In this document: one piece after another, positions 1-6,424 of the stretch
Position numbering within the stretch: position 1 is the first letter of the stretch
How the letters are laid out: each line of letters starts with the position of its first letter
Source: Pedobacter sp.
Lineage (GTDB): Bacteria > Bacteroidota > Bacteroidia > Sphingobacteriales > Sphingobacteriaceae
Length of the DNA stretch: 12,618 nucleotides
NCBI GenBank assembly: GCA_030149995.1
Contig: JASLGV010000375.1
Span: forward strand, 1 to 12,618
Reading direction: 5' to 3'
Notes under the pieces: generated by a model
What the model was told of the DNA's origin: nothing
The model's input: the letters and a program-made list of their open reading frames with translations, nothing else
The model's database searches: none
Position numbers and translations under genes: made by a program

Positions 1-1
1 G

Positions 2-226
2 GTTCTTAAACTGTTGGGAAAAAAAGTGGGTGCCGATCTGGCTGTAATTGCCTACGACGATCATGAAGCCTTTGAACTTCATACACCGGGTATCTCTGCT
101 GTTCAGCAACCCCTGGAAGATATTGCCGAAACCGTCATCAAGCTGGTTTTAAATCAGCTGTCTTCCGAACAAAACAGTTATAATCAACAAGTCATCATTC
201 CGGCCAAAGTTATCGTACGGGATTAG
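2..226 (+). CDS. LacI-family transcriptional regulator, C-terminal end only
   Basis: Open from the left edge of the window, so the start and the DNA-binding domain are missing; about 74 residues remain. The piece matches the last part of the periplasmic-binding-protein-like sensor domain of LacI/GalR regulators: a beta strand with IAYDDHEAF (family pattern V-x-G-F/Y-D-D), then TPGISAVQQPLEDIAE, which corresponds to the family's 'P-x-L-T-T-V-x-Q-P' segment, a helix, and a final strand ending VIVRD. Such proteins bind a sugar or sugar phosphate and release a palindromic operator with a central CG. The gene lies just upstream of, and in the same direction as, the ROK/peptidase/GH92 genes, and CG-centred sites lie in the spacer, so it probably controls them. 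A TTG at 14 is only an internal codon. The family is confident; the ligand is unknown. Confidence 0.88.
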   Translation, partial: VLKLLGKKVGADLAVIAYDDHEAFELHTPGISAVQQPLEDIAETVIKLVLNQLSSEQNSYNQQVIIPAKVIVRD

Positions 227-278
227 GGGCCAGTCAAATTGTTATCACCCCGAGGTGTATTGTGTTTTTTTTTCTTAA

Positions 279-290
279 TAAAACGTTTTA
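279..290. promoter_or_regulatory. Candidate LacI-type operator 1 (perfect palindrome)
   Basis: TAAAACGTTTTA is a perfect 12-base palindrome with a central CG, the usual shape of LacI-family operators. It lies 53 bases after the stop codon of a LacI-family gene. The following bases ACTATT are shared with the site at 423, making a longer direct repeat TAAAACG-N4-ACTATT. Binding is inferred. Confidence 0.55.
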
Positions 291-422
291 CTATTTTTAA
301 GCCTTTTTAAACCGGATAAGAAAAATTCAGTCAGGTTTAGTCTAAATATTAACCTTGCTATAAAGCCTATTAGGTAATATTTTGCTTACATTTTAGCAGA
401 AGTATTGTTTTTTATTTTTTAG

Positions 423-439
423 TAAAACGATAAACTATT
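423..439. promoter_or_regulatory. Candidate LacI-type operator 2
   Basis: TAAAACGATAAACTATT repeats TAAAACG-N4-ACTATT of the first site exactly 144 bases later. The left half is identical to site 1; the right half (ATAAA) departs from perfect symmetry. It lies about 170 bases before the ROK start, a likely place for control of the ROK-peptidase-mannosidase genes. Confidence 0.5.
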
Positions 440-460
440 ATTTTTATCCTTAATCAATCT

Positions 461-473
461 GTACAACGTGTAC
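461..473. repeat. Short inverted repeat GTACA-ACG-TGTAC
   Basis: A 5-3-5 palindrome in the spacer before the ROK gene, between operator candidates 2 and 3. It could be a binding site for a second regulator. No family can be named, and such short palindromes also occur by chance. Confidence 0.25.
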
Positions 474-504
474 TTGCCCCGGTTCCGAAACCTGTGGAAA
501 AGCA

Positions 505-518
505 TTTTATCGTTTTTA
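505..518 (-). promoter_or_regulatory. Candidate LacI-type operator 3 (inverted)
   Basis: Read on the minus strand this is TAAAAACGATAAAA, sharing AAAACGATAAA with site 2. Its central CG is 83 bases from that of site 2, close to eight helical turns, which would suit looping by a dimer-of-dimers repressor. It lies 76 bases before the likely ROK start, so it could overlap the promoter. AT-rich DNA gives some chance similarity, so this site is less certain than site 1. Confidence 0.42.
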
Positions 519-593
519 TTTATGGCAGATTTTTGCTGTTATGTAAGGATTTAAACAGGTGTTTTTAATAATTGGCAGAGTCTGGTGTTTTTA

Positions 594-1496
594 ATGAAAG
601 AAGATCGTAAAGAAGAATTTAGGCCCATGGCATTGGGTGTTGATATAGGCGGGTCGCACATTACGACCGGTATTGTAGATATAGAAGAGCGTAAGCTGGA
701 ACCGGCATCGGTAAAAAGAAAGTTTATAGATTCGAAGGGGACTGCTATAGAAATTTTAGATGGCTGGAGCCAGATCATCAGCGAGTCTTTTGCAGGGTAC
801 AACCCTGAAGAATGGGAAGTAGGTATTGCTATGCCGGGTCCATTTGATTATGAAAAAGGTATTTCTTTAATTCAGGATCAGGATAAATTCAAATCCTTGT
901 ATCAGGTTGATGTTAAAGAAGAATTGGGAGCACGTTTAAAGATCGAACCAGAAAACATCCGGTTTATAAATGATGCTGCCGCTTTTTTACAGGGAGAGGT
1001 TTTTGCAGGCGCTGCCCGCGAAAGAGATCGTGTTATGGGATTAACCCTCGGAACAGGTCTCGGATCGGCTTTTTACCTGAATGGTAAGGCCACAGACGCA
1101 GCGCTCTGGAATGCTGATTTTCTGGATTCCATCGCAGAGCATTATTTATCAACCCAGTGGTTTATAAAAAGGTACGAAGTACTAACCGGGATCGGCTTAA
1201 AAGGCGTAAAAGAATTGGTTGAACAGGTTCAGGAAAATGATTGTGCTGCCCGGGTATTTAAGGAGTTTGGTCACAATCTGGCAGAATTTTTAATTCCGGT
1301 GGTTAACAGGCATCAAATTGATCTGGTGGTGATTGGTGGCAACATTGCCCAGGCCTTTACTGAATTTGAAGCCGGACTTTCTGAAACTTTTAACAGACAG
1401 GGTGTAGAAACAGAAATTCAGGTTTCTGTATTGAAAGAAGATGCAGCTTTAATTGGTGCAGCCAGCTGCTGGAGTCTTATAAACAGTGAACAATAA
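594..1496 (+). CDS. ROK-family sugar kinase-like protein without the zinc motif
   Basis: A 300-residue cytoplasmic protein with the sugar kinase/actin fold. Visible motifs are the N-terminal phosphate loop GVDIGGSHITTG (D18), the sugar-binding segment GIAMPGPFD (78-85), FINDAAAF with the presumed catalytic Asp 127, and the second phosphate loop LTLGTGLGSAF (150-160). ROK kinases usually carry GHxxx...CxCGxxGCxE after this point; here only C217 and C292 exist and neither is placed to form that site, so the structural zinc is absent. The protein probably phosphorylates a hexose, plausibly mannose released by the GH92 enzyme downstream, but the substrate is inferred. ATG at 594 is chosen; a GTG at 585 and an ATG at 627 (MALGVDIGG) are alternatives, the latter giving a compact N-terminus. 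It leads a likely operon: the peptidase gene follows after 36 bases. Confidence 0.85.
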   Translation: MKEDRKEEFRPMALGVDIGGSHITTGIVDIEERKLEPASVKRKFIDSKGTAIEILDGWSQIISESFAGYNPEEWEVGIAMPGPFDYEKGISLIQDQDKFKSLYQVDVKEELGARLKIEPENIRFINDAAAFLQGEVFAGAARERDRVMGLTLGTGLGSAFYLNGKATDAALWNADFLDSIAEHYLSTQWFIKRYEVLTGIGLKGVKELVEQVQENDCAARVFKEFGHNLAEFLIPVVNRHQIDLVVIGGNIAQAFTEFEAGLSETFNRQGVETEIQVSVLKEDAALIGAASCWSLINSEQ

Positions 1497-1532
1497 AATG
1501 AATTTTTAGAAAATATTTAGCAGATAAAAATT

Positions 1533-2210
1533 ATGATAATCAAAAAAACAACATTGCATTGCTTTCTGGTACTGATCTGCGTATGTTCGCCGTTCGGATT
1601 AAAGGCCCAGGAAATTATTAAGAAAAACGGATACACGCTAACCTTCGAGAATAATTATGAAGCATTGGATCCCCAGCTTAAAAACAGGCTGATTAATACC
1701 TTTTTTGAAGTGTACCCAAAACTTGCTGCCGAGTACAATCCTAAAACCTTGAAAAAAGTAACTTTTCTGGTCGATACGGCTTACAAAGGGGTGGCAGCAA
1801 CGGCTAATGGAAAGGTAACTTACAGTGCCAGGTGGATGCAAGAACATCCTGAAGATATTGATGTGGTTACCCACGAAGTGATGCACATCGTACAGGATTA
1901 TGGCCGCAGTGTTGGTCCGGGATGGTTAACAGAAGGGATTGCTGATTATGCCCGCTATAAATTTGGTGTCGACAATGCTGGTGCCAGATGGACCTTACCT
2001 GCATTAAAACCAGAACACAGTTATAAAAACAGTTATCGAATTACAGCGCGTTTTTTTGCATGGATAGAAAAAGAGGTGAAACCGGGAACCATAAAAGCGG
2101 TAGACGCCTCGCTCAGAGACCATACATATACACTTGAAATCTGGACCCGGTTAACGGGTAAAGATCTCGACGGCTTGTGGGCAGAATATGTGCAAAGCCA
2201 GAAAAGCTGA
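1533..2210 (+). CDS. Secreted basic secretory protein (BSP) family metallopeptidase
   Basis: A 225-residue exported protein. Residues 1-25 form a signal peptide (lysines, a hydrophobic core LHCFLVLICVCSP, probable cut after LKA). The mature part resembles the basic secretory protein family found in plants and bacteria. It has the zinc-peptidase signature HEVMH at 114-118 and, 15 residues on, WLTEGIADYAR (131-141), the family's second hallmark, whose E134 and D138 are candidate third ligands. The substrate is likely protein, unproven. It lies 36 bases after the ROK gene and 94 bases before the GH92 gene on the same strand, so peptide cleavage and mannose trimming of glycoproteins may be coordinated. 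C10 and C16/C18 are in the signal region. The C10 context does not form a clear lipobox, so a periplasmic or secreted soluble protein is favoured. Confidence 0.83.
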   Translation: MIIKKTTLHCFLVLICVCSPFGLKAQEIIKKNGYTLTFENNYEALDPQLKNRLINTFFEVYPKLAAEYNPKTLKKVTFLVDTAYKGVAATANGKVTYSARWMQEHPEDIDVVTHEVMHIVQDYGRSVGPGWLTEGIADYARYKFGVDNAGARWTLPALKPEHSYKNSYRITARFFAWIEKEVKPGTIKAVDASLRDHTYTLEIWTRLTGKDLDGLWAEYVQSQKS

Positions 2211-2304
2211 TAACCCATCGGGAAAAACAAAATATATAAGCCCCTTATCTTCTTTTATGTATTTTTAAGGACCAGCTTTTAAATAGATACCTAACAACAA
2301 ACAA

Positions 2305-4593
2305 ATGAAAAAAATATTTATCGCTTTATTCAGTTTTGTCACTTCGGCCAGTTTTGCGCAAACAGTGGGCAAAATTACAGACCCGGTAGAGTGGATTAAT
2401 CCCTTAATGGGCACGCAATCCAAACCCAGTCTGTCAAACGGAAATACCTATCCAGCCATTGGTTTACCCTGGGGAATGAACATGTGGACACCTCAGACAG
2501 GAAAAATGGGCGATGGATGGGCGTATACGTATGATGCCGATAAAATTCGTGGCTTTAAACAAACACATCAGCCATCTCCCTGGATGAATGATTATGGTGC
2601 TTTTGCCATCATGCCGGTTACGGGTAAATTGAAATTTAATGAGGACGAACGGGCCAGCTGGTTTAGTCATAAAGCGGAGGTTTCAAAACCTTATTATTAC
2701 AGTGTTTACCTGGCCGATGCAGATGTAACAACAGAAATAACACCAACAGAACGAGCGGCACAATTCAGGTTTACTTTTCCTAAAACAGACAGTGCTTTTG
2801 TAGTGGTAGATGCGTTAAATAAAGGATCCTACATTAAGATTCTTCCGAAAGAGCGTAAAATTATCGGCTATACAAGCAAGTACGCGAGAGGTCCGCTACC
2901 TAAAAACTTTAAAAATTACTTTGTTATCTACTTCGATAAGGACTTTACCCTGTCGAAAACCTGGAGTGGAAAAGAGCTGAATGTAAGTGAGCTGGAATTG
3001 CAAAGCGATCATACCGGTGCTGTAATTGGATTTAAGACTGCAAAAGGCGAGAAGGTAACGGCTAAAGTGGCTTCTTCTTTTATCAGTTTTGAACAGGCAG
3101 ATATTAACCTTAAAAGAGAGCTTGCAACAGATGCTTTCGATACTACAAAGGAAAAAGCAAAGGCTACGTGGAATAAAACTTTGAGCCGTGTTTCGGTAGA
3201 AGGCGGAACGGTCGATCAGACACGCACTTTTTACTCATGCCTGTATCGTACACTCTTTTTCCCGAATAAACTGTATGAATTTGATGCCAACAATAAGATG
3301 GTACACTGGAGCCCTTATAATGGCGAGATCAGACCGGGATATATGTTTGCAGGAACGGGCTTTTGGGATACTTTCCGTGCTTTATACCCTTTCTTAAATC
3401 TGGTATATCCTGCAATAAACAAGGAAATGCAGGAAGGACTCATCAACGATTATAAAGAAGGTGGCTGGTTACCTGAATGGAGCAGTCCGGGTTATGCCAA
3501 TATTATGGTGGGCAACAACTCGGCATCGGTTGTTTCAGATGCCTATATTAAAGGCTTACGGGGCTATGATATTAATACCCTTTGGGAAGCCCTGAAGCAT
3601 GGAGCCAATAATGAAGGGCCAATGGAAGCTGTGGGGCGTAATGGTGTTAAATATTACAATGAACTTGGGTATGTTCCTTTCGATGTAAAAATCAACGAAA
3701 ATGCAGCGAAAACCTTAGAATATGCCTATGATGATTTTACCATTTATCAATTGGGTAAAGCGCTGGGCAAACCGGCATCAGAAATTGATATTTATAAGAA
3801 AAGAGCCCTGAATTATAAAAACCTTTTTGATCCGGCTTCGGGTTTAATGCGGGGTAAAAATGCCGATGGTACTTTCCAAAGTCCTTTTAGTCCGTTTAAA
3901 TGGGGCGGCGCCTTTACCGAAGGCAACAGCTGGCATTATACCTGGTCTGTTTTCCAGGATATAGAGGGATTGGCAAAATTAATGGGTGGCCATGATAAAT
4001 TTGTAAATAAACTCGATTCTGTATTTACAATGCCACCTGTATTCGATGAAAGTGCTTACGGAGGTGTGATTCACGAAATACGAGAAATGCAGATAGCCAA
4101 CATGGGGCAATATGCACATGGAAACCAGCCGATCCAGCACATGATTTACCTGTATAATTATGGAGGTGCCCCATATAAAGCACAGTATTGGGTACGCGAA
4201 ACATTGAACAGGATGTACAAAGCTACACCAGATGGTTACTGTGGAGATGAAGATAACGGACAAACCTCTGCGTGGTATGTATTTTCGGCATTGGGTTTTT
4301 ACCCGGTAACGCCGGGTGTAGATCAGTATGTATTGGGCGCACCGTTGTTTAAGAAAGTAACCATTACACTCGAAAATGGCAAAACAGTTGTAATCAATGC
4401 CGCGCAAAACAGCGATGAGAACCGGTATGTTAAATCTTTGCAGCTGGATGGAAAGGCATATGGTAAAAACTGGATCAGTCACAGCGGATTACAAAAAGGG
4501 GCGGTATTGAACTTTGAGATGTCGGCCGAGCCCAATAAGCAAAGAGGGACCAATCCATCAGATTTCCCATATTCTTTATCAACAGATAAATAA
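2305..4593 (+). CDS. Secreted GH92 family alpha-mannosidase
   Basis: A 762-residue protein with a clear signal peptide (MKKIFIALFSFVTSASFAQ, cut near residue 19). The N-terminal beta-sandwich begins with DPVEWINPLMGT and PAIGLPWGM, typical of GH92. The (alpha/alpha)6 catalytic domain follows from about 290, with GTGFWDTFRALYP (350-362), GGWLPEWSSPGY (386-397), TEGNSWHYTW (538-547), HEIREMQ (590-596) and CGDEDNGQTSAWYVF (646-660). By analogy to characterised Bacteroides GH92 enzymes, E539 of the TEGN motif is the likely general acid and D648/D650 the likely base residues; these are calcium-dependent inverting exo-alpha-mannosidases acting on N-glycans or mannan. Linkage preference cannot be read here. 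Length is normal and no frame break is seen. It is the last gene of the locus, followed by a strong terminator. No SusC/SusD pair is in the window. Confidence 0.95.
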   Translation: MKKIFIALFSFVTSASFAQTVGKITDPVEWINPLMGTQSKPSLSNGNTYPAIGLPWGMNMWTPQTGKMGDGWAYTYDADKIRGFKQTHQPSPWMNDYGAFAIMPVTGKLKFNEDERASWFSHKAEVSKPYYYSVYLADADVTTEITPTERAAQFRFTFPKTDSAFVVVDALNKGSYIKILPKERKIIGYTSKYARGPLPKNFKNYFVIYFDKDFTLSKTWSGKELNVSELELQSDHTGAVIGFKTAKGEKVTAKVASSFISFEQADINLKRELATDAFDTTKEKAKATWNKTLSRVSVEGGTVDQTRTFYSCLYRTLFFPNKLYEFDANNKMVHWSPYNGEIRPGYMFAGTGFWDTFRALYPFLNLVYPAINKEMQEGLINDYKEGGWLPEWSSPGYANIMVGNNSASVVSDAYIKGLRGYDINTLWEALKHGANNEGPMEAVGRNGVKYYNELGYVPFDVKINENAAKTLEYAYDDFTIYQLGKALGKPASEIDIYKKRALNYKNLFDPASGLMRGKNADGTFQSPFSPFKWGGAFTEGNSWHYTWSVFQDIEGLAKLMGGHDKFVNKLDSVFTMPPVFDESAYGGVIHEIREMQIANMGQYAHGNQPIQHMIYLYNYGGAPYKAQYWVRETLNRMYKATPDGYCGDEDNGQTSAWYVFSALGFYPVTPGVDQYVLGAPLFKKVTITLENGKTVVINAAQNSDENRYVKSLQLDGKAYGKNWISHSGLQKGAVLNFEMSAEPNKQRGTNPSDFPYSLSTDK

Positions 4594-4614
4594 TTTAATT
4601 TTTATTAAATAGAT

Positions 4615-4651
4615 AATGGGGTTTCCGAAAAGGTCGGACACCCCATTTTTT
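4615..4651 (+). terminator. Intrinsic terminator after GH92 gene
   Basis: AATGGGG (4615-4621) pairs with CCCCATT (4641-4647), and the stem continues inward with one mismatch to a 7-base loop at 4628-4634. A run of six T (4646-4651) follows. It lies 21 bases after the GH92 stop and closes the ROK-peptidase-mannosidase transcript. Confidence 0.88.
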
Positions 4652-4807
4652 ATTCGGGTGCCTGATGGAAAAAATTTTCGTACAGTTGATTCTCAGATGT
4701 TAGATTTTCCTTTTTAGACACCCTCATTCAGTTTAACGACAATTTCCTTTAATCTTTCTGTCAGATAAATACATATCCGTTTCGATGCTTTTCTGTATTT
4801 TTACTTT

Positions 4808-5509
4808 ATGGGAACTAAGGATAAACAGGCACAGGACGCCGAAAAACTCGCAGCGGCAAAAGAAGCTGTAAAACTCGTAAAACCGGGCGATGTGGTTGGG
4901 CTTGGTACCGGTACAACCGCAACATTTGCCATAGAAGAGCTGGGTAAAAAAGTGGCCACCGGTTTAAAAATAACGGCTGCGGCCAGCTCGGTCAGAACTG
5001 AAACCCTGGCCAGGTCGCTTGGTATTGAAGTTTTACCCTTGCAGAATCTTTCTTTTGTCGACATCAGCATTGATGGAGCAGATGAGTTTACGGAATCGCT
5101 CGATCTGATAAAAGGCGGAGGAGGGGCTTTGTTCAGGGAAAAAATTATTGCCTCCCTGAGCCGGCGAGCTGTTATCATTACCGATGCTTCTAAAAAGGTA
5201 GAAAAATTAGGTGCTTTTACCGTTCCTGTAGAAGTAATTCCGCTGGCCTGCCAATATGTGTTTGATGCTTTGAAAAAGTTAGGTGGAAAAGGTGTGCTCA
5301 GAATAAGAGAAGGCAAGACCTTTATAACCGATAATGGCAATTACATAATTGACACTGATTTTGGTTTTATTGAAGATCCTCAAAAACTTGCCTACGCCTT
5401 GAACCAGATTGAGGGGTTACTCGTACACGGATTGTTTATCGGTTTAACAGAACGTGTAATCATGAGCCGTGAAAAGGAGCTCATTACGTTTAACAGGCCA
5501 GCTACGTAA
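4808..5509 (+). CDS. rpiA: Ribose-5-phosphate isomerase A
   Basis: A 233-residue cytoplasmic enzyme interconverting ribose 5-phosphate and ribulose 5-phosphate in the non-oxidative pentose phosphate pathway. The family motifs are intact: GLGTGTTATFAIEELG (31-46) for the phosphate, SSVRTETLA (60-68), DISIDGADEF (85-94) and KGGGGALFREKIIA (102-115). D89, D92, K102 and E111 sit at a constant offset of eight from the E. coli active-site residues D81, D84, K94 and E103. The length is slightly above the usual 220 or so. ATG at 4808 directly follows the AT-rich stretch TGTATTTTTACTTT; no purine-rich ribosome site is seen, as is common in Bacteroidota. It stands alone behind the GH92 terminator, so it should have its own promoter between 4652 and 4807, but I see no clean TAnnTTTG box there. 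Confidence 0.97.
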   Translation: MGTKDKQAQDAEKLAAAKEAVKLVKPGDVVGLGTGTTATFAIEELGKKVATGLKITAAASSVRTETLARSLGIEVLPLQNLSFVDISIDGADEFTESLDLIKGGGGALFREKIIASLSRRAVIITDASKKVEKLGAFTVPVEVIPLACQYVFDALKKLGGKGVLRIREGKTFITDNGNYIIDTDFGFIEDPQKLAYALNQIEGLLVHGLFIGLTERVIMSREKELITFNRPAT

Positions 5510-5622
5510 TCCTGTTTAAACCGCTTTTGCTCAGGCAGAATGTTAACCGCTGTTTTAAAGCCGTTCACCGGTAAAACCAAGTGGTTGGGAGAAGGTATCT
5601 ATATACTTTTCCGTACGACCAG

Positions 5623-5630
5623 TATTTTTG
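5623..5630 (+). promoter_or_regulatory. Candidate Bacteroidota -7 box before membrane protein gene
   Basis: TATTTTTG matches TAnnTTTG exactly and ends 17 bases before the ATG at 5648, giving a short predicted leader of about 10 bases. No TTG lies at the expected 17-23 base distance upstream, so only half of a promoter is visible. Confidence 0.4.
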
Positions 5631-5647
5631 GTTAAAACTTAAAGGTT

Positions 5648-6001
5648 ATGGAAAATTTCAATAAAAAAAGCTATTCAGACAGACATTTGGGCTGGGGCAT
5701 TTTATTTCTTACCGCTGGTATTATTTTTTTACTGCGTAACGAGGGCATAGATATTCCTTATTTTGTGTTTAACTGGCACACGGGCATGCTGGCACTCGGT
5801 TTATGGATTGGCTACCGAAGAAACTTTAATGGCGGAGGCTGGCTGGCACTGGTTATTATTGGGGGGCTTTTCACCTTAAGGGATATTACCAATATGGATC
5901 TGATATTCTCGCAAATTGGGGTAGCAGCCGTTATGATTAGTTTAGGCTTATATATTATTTTAAGACCTTCAAGGAAACAAAAATATCTGGATGATTTTTA
6001 G
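5648..6001 (+). CDS. Small four-helix membrane protein, LiaF transmembrane-domain-like
   Basis: A 117-residue integral membrane protein. Four hydrophobic segments are visible: roughly 14-30 (LGWGILFLTAGIIFLL), 40-55, 63-77 (GGWLALVIIGGLFTL) and 88-106, with a basic C-terminal tail RPSRKQKYLDDF. The opening 'G-W-G-I-L-F-L-x-x-G' and paired-hairpin layout resemble the transmembrane domain of LiaF-type proteins, which in Firmicutes modulate cell-envelope stress signalling; many Bacteroidota have such stand-alone domains of unknown job. There is no C-terminal LiaF sensor domain and no sensor kinase beside it. It starts 138 bases after rpiA and ends in its own terminator, so it is probably monocistronic. 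Membrane location is confident, the function is not. Confidence 0.8.
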   Translation: MENFNKKSYSDRHLGWGILFLTAGIIFLLRNEGIDIPYFVFNWHTGMLALGLWIGYRRNFNGGGWLALVIIGGLFTLRDITNMDLIFSQIGVAAVMISLGLYIILRPSRKQKYLDDF

Positions 6002-6033
6002 CTCTTAATGAGAACATATACTACAGGAAACAG

Positions 6034-6059
6034 AAAGCAGACTTGATCTGCTTTTTTTT
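6034..6059 (+). terminator. Intrinsic terminator after small membrane protein
   Basis: AAAGCAGA (6034-6041) and TCTGCTTT (6047-6054) form an 8-bp perfect stem around the loop CTTGA, followed by T to 6059. It lies 33 bases after the stop codon of the membrane protein gene. Confidence 0.88.
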
Positions 6060-6097
6060 ATGACCGGAATTTTTGCTGACTCCGGCTTTAAAAAGAA

Positions 6098-6127
6098 ACG
6101 GGAATTCCACCTAAGCAGAATCCCCGT
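6098..6127 (+). repeat. Hairpin of unknown role
   Basis: ACGGGAATTC (6098-6107) pairs with GAATCCCCGT (6118-6127) with a single A-C mismatch around a 10-base loop. No T run follows on the plus strand, so it is not a standard terminator. It could be a second, backup structure after the terminator at 6034, an operator, or a piece of a degraded repeat. Confidence 0.4.
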
Positions 6128-6180
6128 CATCTAAATTAACGCTCTCGGATATATAAACGCTTTTTTAAGTAATTATTGTG

Positions 6181-6190
6181 TTAACGTTAA
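6181..6190. promoter_or_regulatory. CG-centred palindrome TTAACGTTAA
   Basis: A perfect 10-base palindrome (GTTAACGTTAAA context) about 245 bases upstream of the exported hydrolase start. The central CG is typical of LacI-family operators, but it differs from the TAAAACG sites before the ROK gene, and no regulator gene is adjacent. Confidence 0.25.
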
Positions 6191-6259
6191 ATTTTTTTTG
6201 ATTTGAGTGCTTTTTCGCTAAAAGGGGGATCTTATTGCCCGTTTAAAAACAATTTATAA

Positions 6260-6279
6260 AAAACTAAAAAATTAGTTTT
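6260..6279. repeat. AT-rich inverted repeat overlapping a -7-like box
   Basis: AAAACTAA (6260-6267) and TTAGTTTT (6272-6279) are perfect complements around four A. The right arm overlaps TAGTTTTG (6273-6280), which fits TAnnTTTG. A repressor bound here could block a promoter using that box, but that box has no TTG at the right distance upstream. Confidence 0.35.
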
Positions 6280-6281
6280 GT

Positions 6282-6316
6282 TTTGCGTGTTTGAGATTCA
6301 AATATTTTTAACTTTG
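6282..6316 (+). promoter_or_regulatory. Candidate Bacteroidota promoter for exported hydrolase
   Basis: TAACTTTG (6309-6316) matches the -7 box TAnnTTTG exactly. TTTG at 6282-6285 lies 23 bases upstream, at the long end of the 17-23 range for the -33 element. The predicted start of transcription is near 6323, about 100 bases before the ATG at 6425. Confidence 0.5.
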
Positions 6317-6424
6317 GATATTATACAATCAACCAAACCATAAATTATTATACATAAAACCATTAGGATTTTTCATTACCATTGAATAAATCTGATGGTG
6401 CGAATAAAAACAAATTCCAGACAA

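Larger units (their letters stand above)
227..593 (+). other. Regulatory spacer between lacI-type gene and ROK gene
   Basis: A 367-base, strongly AT-rich stretch without a plausible gene. It holds three TAAAACG-type operator candidates (near 279, 423 and 505) and a small inverted repeat at 461-473. No full Bacteroidota promoter is visible; the best -7-like string is GATTTTTG at 528-535 (seven of eight positions of TAnnTTTG) with no good -33 partner. A weak 4-bp stem near 248-259 before a T run is too short to call a terminator for the upstream gene. By position it should hold the promoter of the ROK gene. Confidence 0.6.
6002..6424 (+). other. Long regulatory spacer before exported hydrolase
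   Basis: About 420 bases without a credible gene. From left to right it holds a terminator (6034-6059), a hairpin (6098-6127), a CG-centred palindrome (6181-6190), an AT-rich inverted repeat (6260-6279) overlapping a TAnnTTTG box at 6273-6280, and a better promoter candidate at 6282-6316. An in-frame ATG at about 6395 would extend the hydrolase by ten residues ahead of its signal peptide and is not favoured. Confidence 0.6.

Noticed and set aside
248..274. Terminator for the LacI-type gene (CACC-CCGA-GGTG, then T run)
   Set aside because: The stem is only 4 bp and is separated from the T run by seven bases; too weak to call.
2234..2246. Small hairpin ATAAG-CCC-CTTAT between peptidase and GH92 genes
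   Set aside because: Five mostly A-T pairs with a three-base loop; too weak for a terminator, and the genes appear to be one transcript.
3979..4482. Minus-strand 167-residue open frame inside the GH92 gene
   Set aside because: The sense frame is a highly conserved enzyme region; the antisense product is rich in Ile/Cys/Tyr with no recognisable domain.
4801..5340. Minus-strand 179-residue open frame over rpiA
   Set aside because: Shadow of the rpiA frame, Ser/Pro/Ala-rich without any motif; rpiA has every catalytic residue.
6395..6424. Upstream ATG extending the exported hydrolase by ten residues
   Set aside because: It would put charged residues MVRIKTNSRQ before a complete signal peptide starting at MKKS; 6425 is the natural start.
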